A stretch of DNA of 64,000 nt from an uncultured Clostridia bacterium. GTDB lineage: Bacteria; Bacillota; Clostridia; Oscillospirales; Acutalibacteraceae. The stretch lies in the NCBI GenBank assembly GCA_947632045.1, contig CANRNQ010000003.1, forward strand, positions 1 through 64,000. The letters run 5' to 3'. Positions 42,556 through 50,450 of the stretch are shown here, piece by piece (the first letter of the stretch is position 1; each line of letters opens with the position of its first letter). The translations under genes and the position numbers were made by a program. Under the pieces are notes generated by a model. The model was not told where the DNA came from, did not search any database, and was given only the letters and a program-made list of their open reading frames with translations.

Positions 42556-42594
42556 TTTTTATATAGTTTTTTAAGAGAAAGCGGAGGGTTGCAG

Positions 42595-43431
42595 ATGAGG
42601 CATAAACTTACGGCCGACAGCCATGTGCACAGCAAAAATTCCTTTGACGCGGACAGCAGCGTTGTGGAGCAGCTGAAAAGGGCGGACGAGATCGGGCTTG
42701 ATTATCTCACCGTGACCGACCATTTTGAATCGGCGTTTTATTATAAGCCCGACAGCGAGTTCGGCGACCAGTCGAGCCTGCTAAGGCAGTCCGCAAACGA
42801 TATTGAGTCGGAGCGGAAAAGCAATGTATATAAAACTGAGCTTTTGTGCGGCATAGAGCTTGGCGAGCCCCTGCACGATATGAGGGCGACGGAGGACGCA
42901 CTCGCCATAGCCGATTACGATTTCATACTCTGCTCCACGCACAATTTAAAGGATATGGGCGACTTTTTCTGGCTCGACTACCACAGGGAGGCAATACCCG
43001 AGCTTTTAAAAAAATATTTTTCGGAGCTTTGCGAGTGCATTGAGTGGGGGCGCTTCGACAGCCTTGCGCATATAACCTATCCTTTTAGGTACATATGCGG
43101 CAGGGCGGGAATACAAATTGATATGAGCGACTATAAAGACGAGATTGACGAGGTGTTGTCGCTTCTTGCGAAGGGGGAAAGGGCGCTCGAGTTTAACACC
43201 TGCCGCAATCCGGAGCTTTCAGCGTCTTGCATTGACGACTGCCGCGACGTGTATTTTCTCAGGCGCTTTATTGAGTTGGGCGGAAGATATATAACCATTG
43301 GCAGCGACGCGCACAAAGCGGAGGACCTCGCTAAGGGAATAGACGGAGCTCTTGATATTTTGTCGGAGCTTGGTATTAAGGAGATAGCCGTATATAAAAA
43401 GCGCGAGCCTCATATGCTGTCAATCGTTTGA
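42595..43431 (+). CDS. PHP-domain phosphatase, histidinol-phosphatase-like
   Basis: The 278-residue protein has the metal-binding motifs of the PHP superfamily: DSHVHSKNSFDADS at the N-terminus, TVTDHFES, ELLCGIELGEP, ICSTHNL-type (LCSTHNLKD), LAHITYP and TIGSDAHKAEDLAKG near the C-terminus. HisK-type histidinol phosphatases have this layout, but no his gene adjoins it, so the substrate is uncertain. ATG 42595 is chosen because GGAGGG lies seven bases upstream. Confidence 0.85.
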   Translation: MRHKLTADSHVHSKNSFDADSSVVEQLKRADEIGLDYLTVTDHFESAFYYKPDSEFGDQSSLLRQSANDIESERKSNVYKTELLCGIELGEPLHDMRATEDALAIADYDFILCSTHNLKDMGDFFWLDYHREAIPELLKKYFSELCECIEWGRFDSLAHITYPFRYICGRAGIQIDMSDYKDEIDEVLSLLAKGERALEFNTCRNPELSASCIDDCRDVYFLRRFIELGGRYITIGSDAHKAEDLAKGIDGALDILSELGIKEIAVYKKREPHMLSIV

Positions 43432-43454
43432 TATGGATTTTAATTTATGTTGAT

Positions 43455-43582
43455 TTGCAGGCGGAACCGACGTTCCCTCTTGCGGTACCCAAAAATCGCT
43501 TCGGCTTGGAGCGCCGACGATTTTTGACCGCTGCGCCATCCCCAATTCGCTTCATCCGCCACAGGCGGCGCTCATTGACGAT
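43455..43582. repeat. 130-bp dispersed repeat, copy 2
   Basis: Matches 28933-29062. The section from CCCTCTTGCGGTACCC to GGCGGCGCTCATTG differs at only a few positions. It keeps the CAAAAATCG/CGATTTTTG and CCGCC-ACA-GGCGG inverted repeats. It fills the gap between the PHP and DUF421 genes. Confidence 0.8.
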
Positions 43583-43644
43583 GAAAAAGAAAAGGCCGCG
43601 AATATTTTTTTCATAATGCGCCCATAATAAAACGGGTGAATGTT

Positions 43645-44361
43645 ATGAATATTATTATGGATATGTCAAAGATAGCCTTGGCGGCGATAGGCTCTCTTGT
43701 CGCCTTGTTTTTGTTGACTAAGCTTATCGGCAACAGGCAGGTGTCACAGCTTACAATGTTCGACTATATCAACGGTATAACGATAGGCTCGATAGCCGCA
43801 GAAATGGCGACCTCGCTCGAGGGCGACGCGCTAAAGCCGCTCACGGCAATGGTGATTTACAGCGCTGCGGTCGCGCTCATATCCCTTTTGTCGCAAAAGT
43901 CCGACAGGCTCAGGCGTTTTTTCGGCGGCAGGGCGCTCGTCATAATGGACAAGGGCAAAATATACCGCAACAATATGAAAAAGGCGAGAATTGATTTAAA
44001 TGAATTTCTTATACAGTGCCGCGTAAACGGGTATTATGACCTAGATGAAATAGAAACCGCTGTGTTTGAGAGCAATGGCAAAATGTCGTTTTTGCCTAAA
44101 TCTACAAAGCGTCCGATGTGCCCCGAGGATATGAATATATCTCCGCAAGCCGCGCGGTATTTTATAACGCTCATAGCCGACGGCAGGCTGATGAAGAAAA
44201 ATCTTCACGCCTCAGGCAAGGACGAGCAGTGGCTGAAAAAGGAGCTTAAAGCTCTCGGCTACGGCAAATATTCCGAGGTGTTTTACTCCGCAAGCGACGG
44301 CGAGGGGCTCATAGCCTACGGCTATGAGAGAGGACGGAACGGGAATGATATTTTTCAGTGA
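43645..44361 (+). CDS. DUF421 membrane protein (YetF-like)
   Basis: The 238-residue protein has three membrane helices in the first 85 residues and a soluble C-terminal domain. Typical DUF421 features are LLTKLIGNRQVSQLTMFDYINGITIGSIAAEM, a linker with VIMDKGKIYRNNMKKARIDLNEFLIQCRVNGYYDLDEIETAVFESNGKMSFL, and the conserved arginine-rich turn. In Bacillus YetF-like proteins are spore membrane proteins tied to germination or DNA-damage phenotypes; the mechanism is unclear. ATG 43645 is preferred over GTG 43636 for spacing to ACGGGTG. ruvX follows 14 bases later. Confidence 0.87.
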   Translation: MNIIMDMSKIALAAIGSLVALFLLTKLIGNRQVSQLTMFDYINGITIGSIAAEMATSLEGDALKPLTAMVIYSAAVALISLLSQKSDRLRRFFGGRALVIMDKGKIYRNNMKKARIDLNEFLIQCRVNGYYDLDEIETAVFESNGKMSFLPKSTKRPMCPEDMNISPQAARYFITLIADGRLMKKNLHASGKDEQWLKKELKALGYGKYSEVFYSASDGEGLIAYGYERGRNGNDIFQ

Positions 44362-44375
44362 TATGAGGTGTAAAA

Positions 44376-44798
44376 ATGATAATAATGTCGGTTGATTTGG
44401 GGCTTGCGAGGACGGGGCTTGCTCGCTGCGACAAAAGCGAGCTGCTCCCGTCGCCCCTTTGCGTGATAGAGGAGAGGGAGCTTGACGTTCTTGAGCTCAA
44501 GGTAGCGGAAAAGGCGAGAGAGTGCGATGCGGAGCTCATAGTTGTCGGGCTGCCGAGAAATATGGACGGCAGTGAGGGCGAGTCGGCTCAGAGGGCTCGC
44601 GCCTTTGCCGAGAGCCTGTCCGAGAGGACCGGTATTAAATGTGTTATGCAGGACGAGAGGGGCACCACGATAACGGCGCACAATTATTTGAACGCGACCG
44701 ACACGAGGGGTAAAAAGCGCAAACGGGTTATCGACAGCGTGGCGGCGACGATAATACTTGAGGATTATCTTGCCGCAAGAAGAAACGGCAATACATAA
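44376..44798 (+). CDS. ruvX: Holliday junction resolvase-like nuclease RuvX/YqgF
   Basis: The 140-residue RNase H-fold protein has the YqgF motifs MSVDLGLARTGLARCD, ELIVVGLPRNMDGSEGESAQRARAFAE and VMQDERGTTITAH; the C-terminal acidic residue lies in RVIDSVAATIILEDYL. YqgF acts in 16S rRNA 5'-end processing and is proposed to resolve Holliday junctions. Behind GAGGTG. The clover element copy E begins two bases after its stop codon. Confidence 0.92.
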   Translation: MIIMSVDLGLARTGLARCDKSELLPSPLCVIEERELDVLELKVAEKARECDAELIVVGLPRNMDGSEGESAQRARAFAESLSERTGIKCVMQDERGTTITAHNYLNATDTRGKKRKRVIDSVAATIILEDYLAARRNGNT

Positions 44799-44800
44799 AC

Positions 44801-45028
44801 GGCTGCCGCAGGCTCTTTTCTTGGATTTGAGCGGGAGTGGAGGGTTCGGGCGGCGACCCCGCCCATTCCCGCCTCCGGCGGGAATGGGCCGAAAACGCGG
44901 CGGCAGGGGGTTTCATAGCGGGAACGGCCGCAGCCCCGCCGCGTTTTCCGCGCGGCTGCGCCGCGCAGGTCGCCGCCCGAACAAGCCTTGGCACAAGGCA
45001 CAGAGTAAAAACAGGACAAGCGGCAGCC
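44801..45028. repeat. Clover element, copy E (inverted relative to A, B and D)
   Basis: Outer stem: TTCGGGCGGCGACC (44845-44858) with its exact complement (44968-44981). Hairpin 1: GCCCATTCCCGCC/GGCGGGAATGGGC (44861-44889), loop TCC. Inner stem: AAAACGCGGCGG (44892-44903) with its complement (44936-44947). Hairpin 2: GCGCGGC/GCCGCGC (44950-44966), loop TGC; this is hairpin 1 of copies A, B and D seen on the other strand. Ends: GGCTGCCGC (44801-44809) and GCGGCAGCC (45020-45028). It lies between convergent ruvX and DUF305 genes. Confidence 0.85.
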
Positions 45029-45042
45029 CCCCTCGTGGGGAT

Positions 45043-45621
45043 CTACCTTAAGGCGCAGTTTATCTCAATCGCAAGCCTGCGCATCTGCATTATCCCCCTG
45101 CGCTGAGAGGCGATAATAGAACGAAGTATCGGCTTCAGATCGCGGCAAACGTCGTACCCGAGGGCATTTTCGGACATTCTCACAGCTCCCATATGGTGGG
45201 GTATCATCTCGCGGATAAAGCTGCAATTCACGCAGTTGACAGCCCTTGCGTTTTTCATTCCTGCAAACATCGCCTTGAGTATGGAGTCGGTCTTGCCCTG
45301 ATAGGATGTAAGCTCGCTCTTTGAATTGCACACCTCCGAGCAGCAACGCTCGATCTCGGTCATATCGGCAATGCTCTGAGTCTGTTCGGATATGATATTG
45401 TCGGCTATGCTTTGCAGGCGCAGATTGGTGGTGTACTTCAAAATATTGCGCGACATCTCGATTGCTGCCATATGATGAGGTATCATCTGGTTTATGAAGC
45501 GCTCTGAAATGCTGTCCCCAAGCTCGGCGCTCGTCATTTTACATATCATTGTGCCGAGTATCTCTTCGTATTCGCACAGATATTCCTTTGTTACGCGGCT
45601 GAAACCGCTGCTTTTTTCCAT
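45043..45621 (-). CDS. DUF305 protein with two HH motifs
   Basis: DUF305 is a helical ferritin-like domain. This 192-residue protein carries its signature twice, as MIPHHMAAIEMSRN and MIPHHMGAVRMSEN, with methionine- and histidine-rich helices that may bind metal. There is no signal peptide or membrane helix, unlike many DUF305 proteins, so a cytoplasmic or spore location is likely. Cysteines occur in pairs (CCSEVC, CVNC). ATG 45621 follows AAGGAGTGA. Function unknown. Confidence 0.85.
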   Translation of the reverse strand: MEKSSGFSRVTKEYLCEYEEILGTMICKMTSAELGDSISERFINQMIPHHMAAIEMSRNILKYTTNLRLQSIADNIISEQTQSIADMTEIERCCSEVCNSKSELTSYQGKTDSILKAMFAGMKNARAVNCVNCSFIREMIPHHMGAVRMSENALGYDVCRDLKPILRSIIASQRRGIMQMRRLAIEINCALR

Positions 45622-45773
45622 AAAATCACTCCTTATGCTCATAATATGCGTCCGGTGAAATTTCGCGATGAATTTTGATTTGTCGCTATGATAAATTTCT
45701 TTTCAAAGAAACGAAAAGAATTGTGCGCATTCAAAATTTAAAAATAAATTTTGAATATCGGCCATTATTATGC

Positions 45774-45803
45774 TTGAAAAATGTGTTTAAGAGTGCTATA
45801 ATA
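45774..45803 (+). promoter_or_regulatory. Candidate promoter of the V-ATPase operon
   Basis: TTGAAA (45774-45779) and TATAAT (45798-45803) with an 18-base spacer lie about 110 bases before the first gene of the operon. Confidence 0.5.
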
Positions 45804-45920
45804 ACGACAACGCAGAACTGGTGCATATTAATATGTAGGTTTTTGCTATTGTTATTTTCATTTCAACGGCGAAATGCGAGGACTGTGCGCCTCGCTTTAT
45901 TCATTTACGGAGGTGTTCAT

Positions 45921-46232
45921 ATGGAGGATATGCTCTCAAAAATAGTTGAGATGGACGAAAAGGCTCGCAAGCTCACCGAAGAGGCCGACCGCGAAAAGGC
46001 GACCTCGGAACAGGATATAGCAAAGGCGCGCGACGCCGTTTACAATCACTACATTGAAAACGCGAGGAAACGAATCGAAAAAAACGAGGCCACCGAACGC
46101 AGGGCGGCCGACGACAGGCTTAAAAGGTCCAAGCAGAAGCAAAAGGAGGCCTTTGAGAAGCTCGAAAAGACCTTTTCGGATAATTGCGATAAATGGGTCG
46201 ACGAGATAGTTTCGCAGGTGATAGGCTCTTGA
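45921..46232 (+). CDS. ntpF: V-type ATPase peripheral stalk subunit (G/H, NtpF-like)
   Basis: The 103-residue highly charged helical protein (MEDMLSKIVEMDEKARKLTEEADREKATSEQDIAKARDAV and on) is predicted coiled coil almost throughout. Its length and first position in the cluster match the stalk subunit that pairs with subunit E. Start 45921 is set by GGAGGTG; the frame is open further upstream without a site. It opens the operon that continues to 54963. Confidence 0.75.
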   Translation: MEDMLSKIVEMDEKARKLTEEADREKATSEQDIAKARDAVYNHYIENARKRIEKNEATERRAADDRLKRSKQKQKEAFEKLEKTFSDNCDKWVDEIVSQVIGS

Positions 46233-46271
46233 GTGATTATTGATCGCAGATTTTGGAAAGGAGCCTGAACA

Positions 46272-47315
46272 ATGGTATTCACAAAATATGCCGCAAACGC
46301 CATAATAGCAAAGGCAAGAGCAATGTATGGCAAGCGGCTCAATGAAAAGGACTATCAGTCGCTTTTGGGCTGTTCGAGTGTGGGCGAGGTTATGTCGTAT
46401 CTCAAAACGCATACAAGGTACTCGTCGGTGCTTAATAATATGAGCGAGAGAGATGTTCACCGCGGCCAGCTTGAAGCGGTGCTTAAACGGCTGCTAATGC
46501 AGGAATTTGCACAGCTGAGCCACTATGAGATAGCGACTGGCGAGGCCTTCTCGCAGTACCTCATAAACCGAGCCGAGGTGGAGCAGCTCACGCACTTTTT
46601 GATGCTTTTAAGCTCCGGCAACGCCGATAGATACGTTTTTGACCTTCCCTCAAACCTCGAGACGCACACAAAAATAGATTTAAAGCTTCTTGCCAAGGCG
46701 GAAAATTACGACGATTTTCTTGCGGCGCTTGAGGGCTCGAAATATAAAAAGCTTTTAAGCCCATTAAAACCAGTCGACGCAGCCGCGCTCGATGTGCCGA
46801 AAATAGAAAATATTCTCTATGCCGATTTGTATTCAAATCTTTTTGAAATCATCAACAAGCATACCTCCGGCGCGGAGAAAAAGGGGCTTACCGATATGTT
46901 CTCCACCGAAATAGACTTAAAAAATTTTGTGAGAATATTAAGGCTCCAGAAATATTATCAAATGAAGCCGGACGAGATAAAGCAGCAGCTTATTCCGGGC
47001 GGCTCGATAAACGACAGAATACTCGACGAGATGTGCGCCTCGGGCAGCGCGAAGGAGCTGTTTGCGGTTGCGGCACAGACGAGCGTCGGCAAGAGAATAG
47101 CTAAAATGGAGTACAGCTATGCCGGCGAAATAGACAGGCGGGGAAGGTATAACTACACAAGGCGGCAAATACGCTTTTCGACCATTCCGACTGTTGTCAT
47201 GATGAGCTATTTAACGCTTGGGCAAACCGAGCTCAACAATATAATAAACATTATCGAGGGAGTAAGATATAAGGTGGATCCCGACACGATAAAAAAACTA
47301 TTGATATATCAATAA
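46272..47315 (+). CDS. ntpC: V-type ATPase subunit C
   Basis: Subunit C (d in eukaryotes) is the funnel-shaped socket linking the central stalk to the membrane ring. The 347-residue all-helical protein starts VFTKYAANAIIAKARAMYGKRLNEKDYQSLLGC and includes EIDLKNFVRILRLQKYY, the pattern of this family. AAAGGAGCC precedes the ATG. It sits between the stalk gene and subunit I. Confidence 0.88.
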   Translation: MVFTKYAANAIIAKARAMYGKRLNEKDYQSLLGCSSVGEVMSYLKTHTRYSSVLNNMSERDVHRGQLEAVLKRLLMQEFAQLSHYEIATGEAFSQYLINRAEVEQLTHFLMLLSSGNADRYVFDLPSNLETHTKIDLKLLAKAENYDDFLAALEGSKYKKLLSPLKPVDAAALDVPKIENILYADLYSNLFEIINKHTSGAEKKGLTDMFSTEIDLKNFVRILRLQKYYQMKPDEIKQQLIPGGSINDRILDEMCASGSAKELFAVAAQTSVGKRIAKMEYSYAGEIDRRGRYNYTRRQIRFSTIPTVVMMSYLTLGQTELNNIINIIEGVRYKVDPDTIKKLLIYQ

Positions 47316-47333
47316 ATTTAAGGAGGTATGGTG

Positions 47334-49268
47334 ATGGCTGTTTCTCCCATTAAATCAATTGGTATAATCGGTCTTAAGTCGGAGCTTGAAAAGGTAATAA
47401 ACGTATGCGGAAGCTCGGGCGTGTTCCAGCCCGACGACCCGCTGAACTTTTACTCCGACACAAGAGGCTTTTCCCCGGTTACCGACAGAAATCCATACAC
47501 GGAGCCGCTTGCGGATTTTACCGAAACGCTCAACACCGCCGGCATAACGCCGCAGATAGTTGACGCTTCGGATTTGATAGACAGCGACGAGCAAATTCTT
47601 GACAGGGTTAAAGCGATGAACGACGAGCTTGAGCGGCTTGTCATAAATAAGGCGGATTTAGACCAGAGAATCGACCAGTGCAGAAGAAGTATTGAAGAGG
47701 CGTCGCACTTTGCGGGGATAGGAGTCAACTTTGACAAGATACTCGAGTGTAAATTCATAAAGGCGAACTTCGGTCGCCTGCCTCGCGATAGCTATGAAAA
47801 GCTCGATAAATACAAGGATAATCCTTACGTTTCGTTCTTTGTCTGCACCGAGGACGACACCCATTATTGGGGGGTGTATGTGACCCCGATAGACAAGAGC
47901 AGCGATATAGACCGAATATTTTCGGGATTATATTTTGAAAGATGCGATATAAAGGAATATCACGGCACGCCGGAGCAGTCGATAGAGATATTGAAGGAAC
48001 ACTTAAGCGCTCTGAACGAGGATTACGAGGTCGCGTCGTCAAAGCTCGACAGCTATTATAAATACAACAAAAATGACATAGATAAATATTTCAGCAAAAT
48101 TTCCGAGAAGGAGCTATACTCGGGCATAAAGAAAAATGCGATGATATATAACAAGAGCTTTATCCTTGTCGGCTGGGTTCCCGCAAAGAGCGCGGATAAG
48201 CTCGTGTCAAGACTTGAGAAAATCGACAGTATAGAGTGTTCCCTTTCGGACGGCAGCGAGGAGCTCAAGCATTCCCCGCCGGTCAAGCTGAAAAACAACT
48301 TCTTTTCAAGACCGTATGAATTTTTCGTCGATATGTACGGCTTGCCGTGCTACAACGAGCCCGACCCGACTCTCTTTGTTTCGCTGACGTTCACGGTTTT
48401 ATTCGGAATGATGTTCGGCGATGTAGGACAGGGCATACTCGTTTCGATAATCGGCTTTCTAATGTGGAAGTTCAAGAGAATGGATATAGGAAAGATACTG
48501 ATACCCTGCGGTATAGCGGCGACGCTGTTCGGCTTTGTCTACGGCTCAGTGTTTGGCTTTGAGCACGCGCTCGACCCGCTTTATAACTCCGTCGGGCTGA
48601 AATCCGCCCCGCTGCCGGCTATCGAGAGCGCGACGACGCTCGTTATAATAGCCGCAGGGATCGGAGTGTTCCTCGTATTTTTGGCGATGCTTTTAAACGT
48701 CATCTCATCGGTAAAGCGACGAGATTTCGGCAGGGCGCTGTTCAGCCCGAGCGGCGTGTGCGGCATAGTCTTTTACATCTCGCTCATAGCGGGAATGTTG
48801 CTTTCGCTGTTCGGCATACAGATAATGAACGTCTTTTACGTCGTCTGCCTGATAGTGGTTCCGGTCATTCTGATATACCTCGGCGAACCGCTGTCAAAGC
48901 TGATAAACGGCGAGAAAAACTGGAAGCCGGAAAAATGGGGAGAGTTTCTCGTGCAGAGCTTCTTCGAGCTGTTCGAGGCTATGCTCAGCTATATAACAAA
49001 CACGATGTCCTACCTCAGAATAGGCACCTTCGTGCTTGTCCACGCCGGCATGATGCTCGTGTTCTTCACGCTCGCCGGACTTGTAGGGGCGGAGGGCTCC
49101 GTTCCGTATATAATCATGATAGTATTCGGCAACTGCTTCGTTATAGCGCTTGAGGCGACTCTCGTAACGATACAGGTGCTCAGACTCGAATATTACGAGC
49201 TGTTCAGCCGCTTCTATGTGGGCGACGGCAGAGCGTTTAAGCCGGTAAGACTTGAGCGCAGACACTGA
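47334..49268 (+). CDS. ntpI: V-type ATPase subunit I
   Basis: Subunit I (a in eukaryotes) forms the ion half-channels. The 644-residue protein has a cytoplasmic N-terminal half with a coiled-coil segment and seven to eight membrane helices after about residue 335. Conserved stretches are LTFTVLFGMMFGDVGQGILV, LRIGTFVLVHAGMMLVFF with the channel arginine, and the C-terminal VLRLEYYELFSRFYVGDGRAFKPV. ATG 47334 has seven bases from AGGAGG; another ATG at 47328 is too close. Confidence 0.93.
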   Translation: MAVSPIKSIGIIGLKSELEKVINVCGSSGVFQPDDPLNFYSDTRGFSPVTDRNPYTEPLADFTETLNTAGITPQIVDASDLIDSDEQILDRVKAMNDELERLVINKADLDQRIDQCRRSIEEASHFAGIGVNFDKILECKFIKANFGRLPRDSYEKLDKYKDNPYVSFFVCTEDDTHYWGVYVTPIDKSSDIDRIFSGLYFERCDIKEYHGTPEQSIEILKEHLSALNEDYEVASSKLDSYYKYNKNDIDKYFSKISEKELYSGIKKNAMIYNKSFILVGWVPAKSADKLVSRLEKIDSIECSLSDGSEELKHSPPVKLKNNFFSRPYEFFVDMYGLPCYNEPDPTLFVSLTFTVLFGMMFGDVGQGILVSIIGFLMWKFKRMDIGKILIPCGIAATLFGFVYGSVFGFEHALDPLYNSVGLKSAPLPAIESATTLVIIAAGIGVFLVFLAMLLNVISSVKRRDFGRALFSPSGVCGIVFYISLIAGMLLSLFGIQIMNVFYVVCLIVVPVILIYLGEPLSKLINGEKNWKPEKWGEFLVQSFFELFEAMLSYITNTMSYLRIGTFVLVHAGMMLVFFTLAGLVGAEGSVPYIIMIVFGNCFVIALEATLVTIQVLRLEYYELFSRFYVGDGRAFKPVRLERRH

Positions 49269-49327
49269 TATGTCAAAAGCTCCGCCATTGCGGGGATAAT
49301 ATATTTATCATTCAGGAGGAATTTATT

Positions 49328-49747
49328 ATGCAAATCATACTTTTAACTTTACCTGTACTTTTCTTACTCGTTTCAATGACACTGTCGTATCGCTCGGTTG
49401 CTCGCGGCCGCCGCAGCAGAAAGAGCGCCGTGCTCAGACAGATAATCTCGTTCGCCGCAATGATGGTGCTTTGCGTGGCTTGTCCTATCGTGGCCTCCGC
49501 CGCAGGAACGGATACTGCTGCGGCCGCTGATGCGTCCTCAAAGGGACTCCAGTACATAGGCGCGGGACTCGTTACGGGGCTTTCCGGCATAGGCGGCGGC
49601 ATAGCGGTTTGCGGCGCGGCTCCGGCTGCTATCGGGGCTACGTCCGAGGACCCGAAGGCCTTTGGTAAATCGCTCATCTTCGTTGCTCTTGCGGAAGGTA
49701 TCGCGATCTATGGCGTTCTTATTTCGATCCTCATTCTCTTCTCATAA
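49328..49747 (+). CDS. ntpK: V-type ATPase membrane ring subunit K
   Basis: This is the rotor ring proteolipid. The 139-residue version has an extra N-terminal helix followed by a basic stretch (RSVARGRRSRKSAVLR), then a hydrophobic leader-like segment and two helices. The helix SLIFVALAEGIAIYGVLISILILF carries the ion-binding glutamate. The glycine-rich helix IGAGLVTGLSGIGGGIAVCGAAPAA packs the ring. The residues for Na+ selectivity (Gln and Thr in Na+ rotors) are not clearly present, so the coupling ion is open. Strong CAGGAGGAA site. Confidence 0.9.
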   Translation: MQIILLTLPVLFLLVSMTLSYRSVARGRRSRKSAVLRQIISFAAMMVLCVACPIVASAAGTDTAAAADASSKGLQYIGAGLVTGLSGIGGGIAVCGAAPAAIGATSEDPKAFGKSLIFVALAEGIAIYGVLISILILFS

Positions 49748-49791
49748 TTAAAGAATACATAAAACGCGCAAACGAAGGATCAGGTGAGAAG

Positions 49792-50100
49792 ATGCGTTTT
49801 TACTTGATAAGCGACAATGTTGACACACAGATAGGTATGCGGCTCGCGGGGATCGACGGGGTGGTTATCCACGAGGACAGCGAGGTGCGCAAGGCGCTTT
49901 CGGAGGCCATGGAGATGGAGGACGTGGCTGTTATTCTTATGACCGAGCGGCTGGTATCTCTTTGTCCGGAGCTTGTCTACGATTTAAAGCTCAACAGGCA
50001 GAGACCGCTGATAGTCGAGATCCCCGACCGCCACGGAAACGGAAGAACAAAGGATTCCATAACAAGGTACGTTCAGGAGGCAATAGGCGTAAAGCTCTGA
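49792..50100 (+). CDS. ntpG: V-type ATPase subunit F
   Basis: The 102-residue central-stalk subunit begins MRFYLISDNVDTQIGMRLAGIDGVVI and contains VAVILMTERLVSL and PLIVEIPDRHG, the conserved F-subunit pattern. CAGGTGAGAAG precedes the ATG. Unusually, the next operon gene (subunit E) is 350 bases away, and the gap holds clover element copy F. Confidence 0.92.
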   Translation: MRFYLISDNVDTQIGMRLAGIDGVVIHEDSEVRKALSEAMEMEDVAVILMTERLVSLCPELVYDLKLNRQRPLIVEIPDRHGNGRTKDSITRYVQEAIGVKL

Positions 50101-50148
50101 CGTATATATTAAGGGGCGCTTTCAGTTGGGGCTTCGCTGCGGCTCCGC

Positions 50149-50283
50149 TTCGGGCGGCGACCCGCGCTGCCTGCGGCAGCGCGCCAAAACGCGGCGAGCA
50201 CTCCGGCTTAACGGGGCAAAACGGCAGAGTGCCGCGTTTTGGCTTCCCGCGCCTTAAGGCGCGGGAAGCGGTCGCCGCCCGAA
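50149..50283. repeat. Clover element, copy F (inside the V-ATPase operon)
   Basis: Outer stem: TTCGGGCGGCGACC (50149-50162) with its exact complement (50270-50283). Hairpin 1: CGCGCTGCC/GGCAGCGCG (50163-50183), loop TGC. Inner stem: AAAACGCGGC (50186-50195) with GCCGCGTTTT (50231-50240), enclosing about 35 bases. Hairpin 2: GCTTCCCGCGCC/GGCGCGGGAAGC (50242-50269), loop TTAA. A further stem AGATAGAA/TTCTATCT lies at 50287-50321. The GGCTGYCGC end arms are not evident here. The rest of the 50101-50450 gap shows no gene. Confidence 0.85.
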
Positions 50284-50450
50284 GCGGAGATAGAATAAAG
50301 CCCTATGCACGAGCTTCTATCTTCACGCCCAAATCAAAGTCCGAGCGGGGTCGGCTTTGAGCCTTCATGCCCGCTCGACAGTAAAGGCATATTAATAGCG
50401 CCGCTCAGCGGTGCGAATAAAACTACACTCTTCGGAGAGGAATGGTTATT

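Noticed and set aside
45675-45920. N-terminal extension of the first V-ATPase gene
   Set aside because: The extra residues are AT-rich leader, cover the promoter and lack a ribosome site; the GGAGGTG site fixes the start at 45921.
18994-50321. Clover elements as integron attC sites or a CRISPR array
   Set aside because: The copies are kilobases apart, lack RYYYAAC/GTTRRRY core sites and have no cassette or spacer arrangement.
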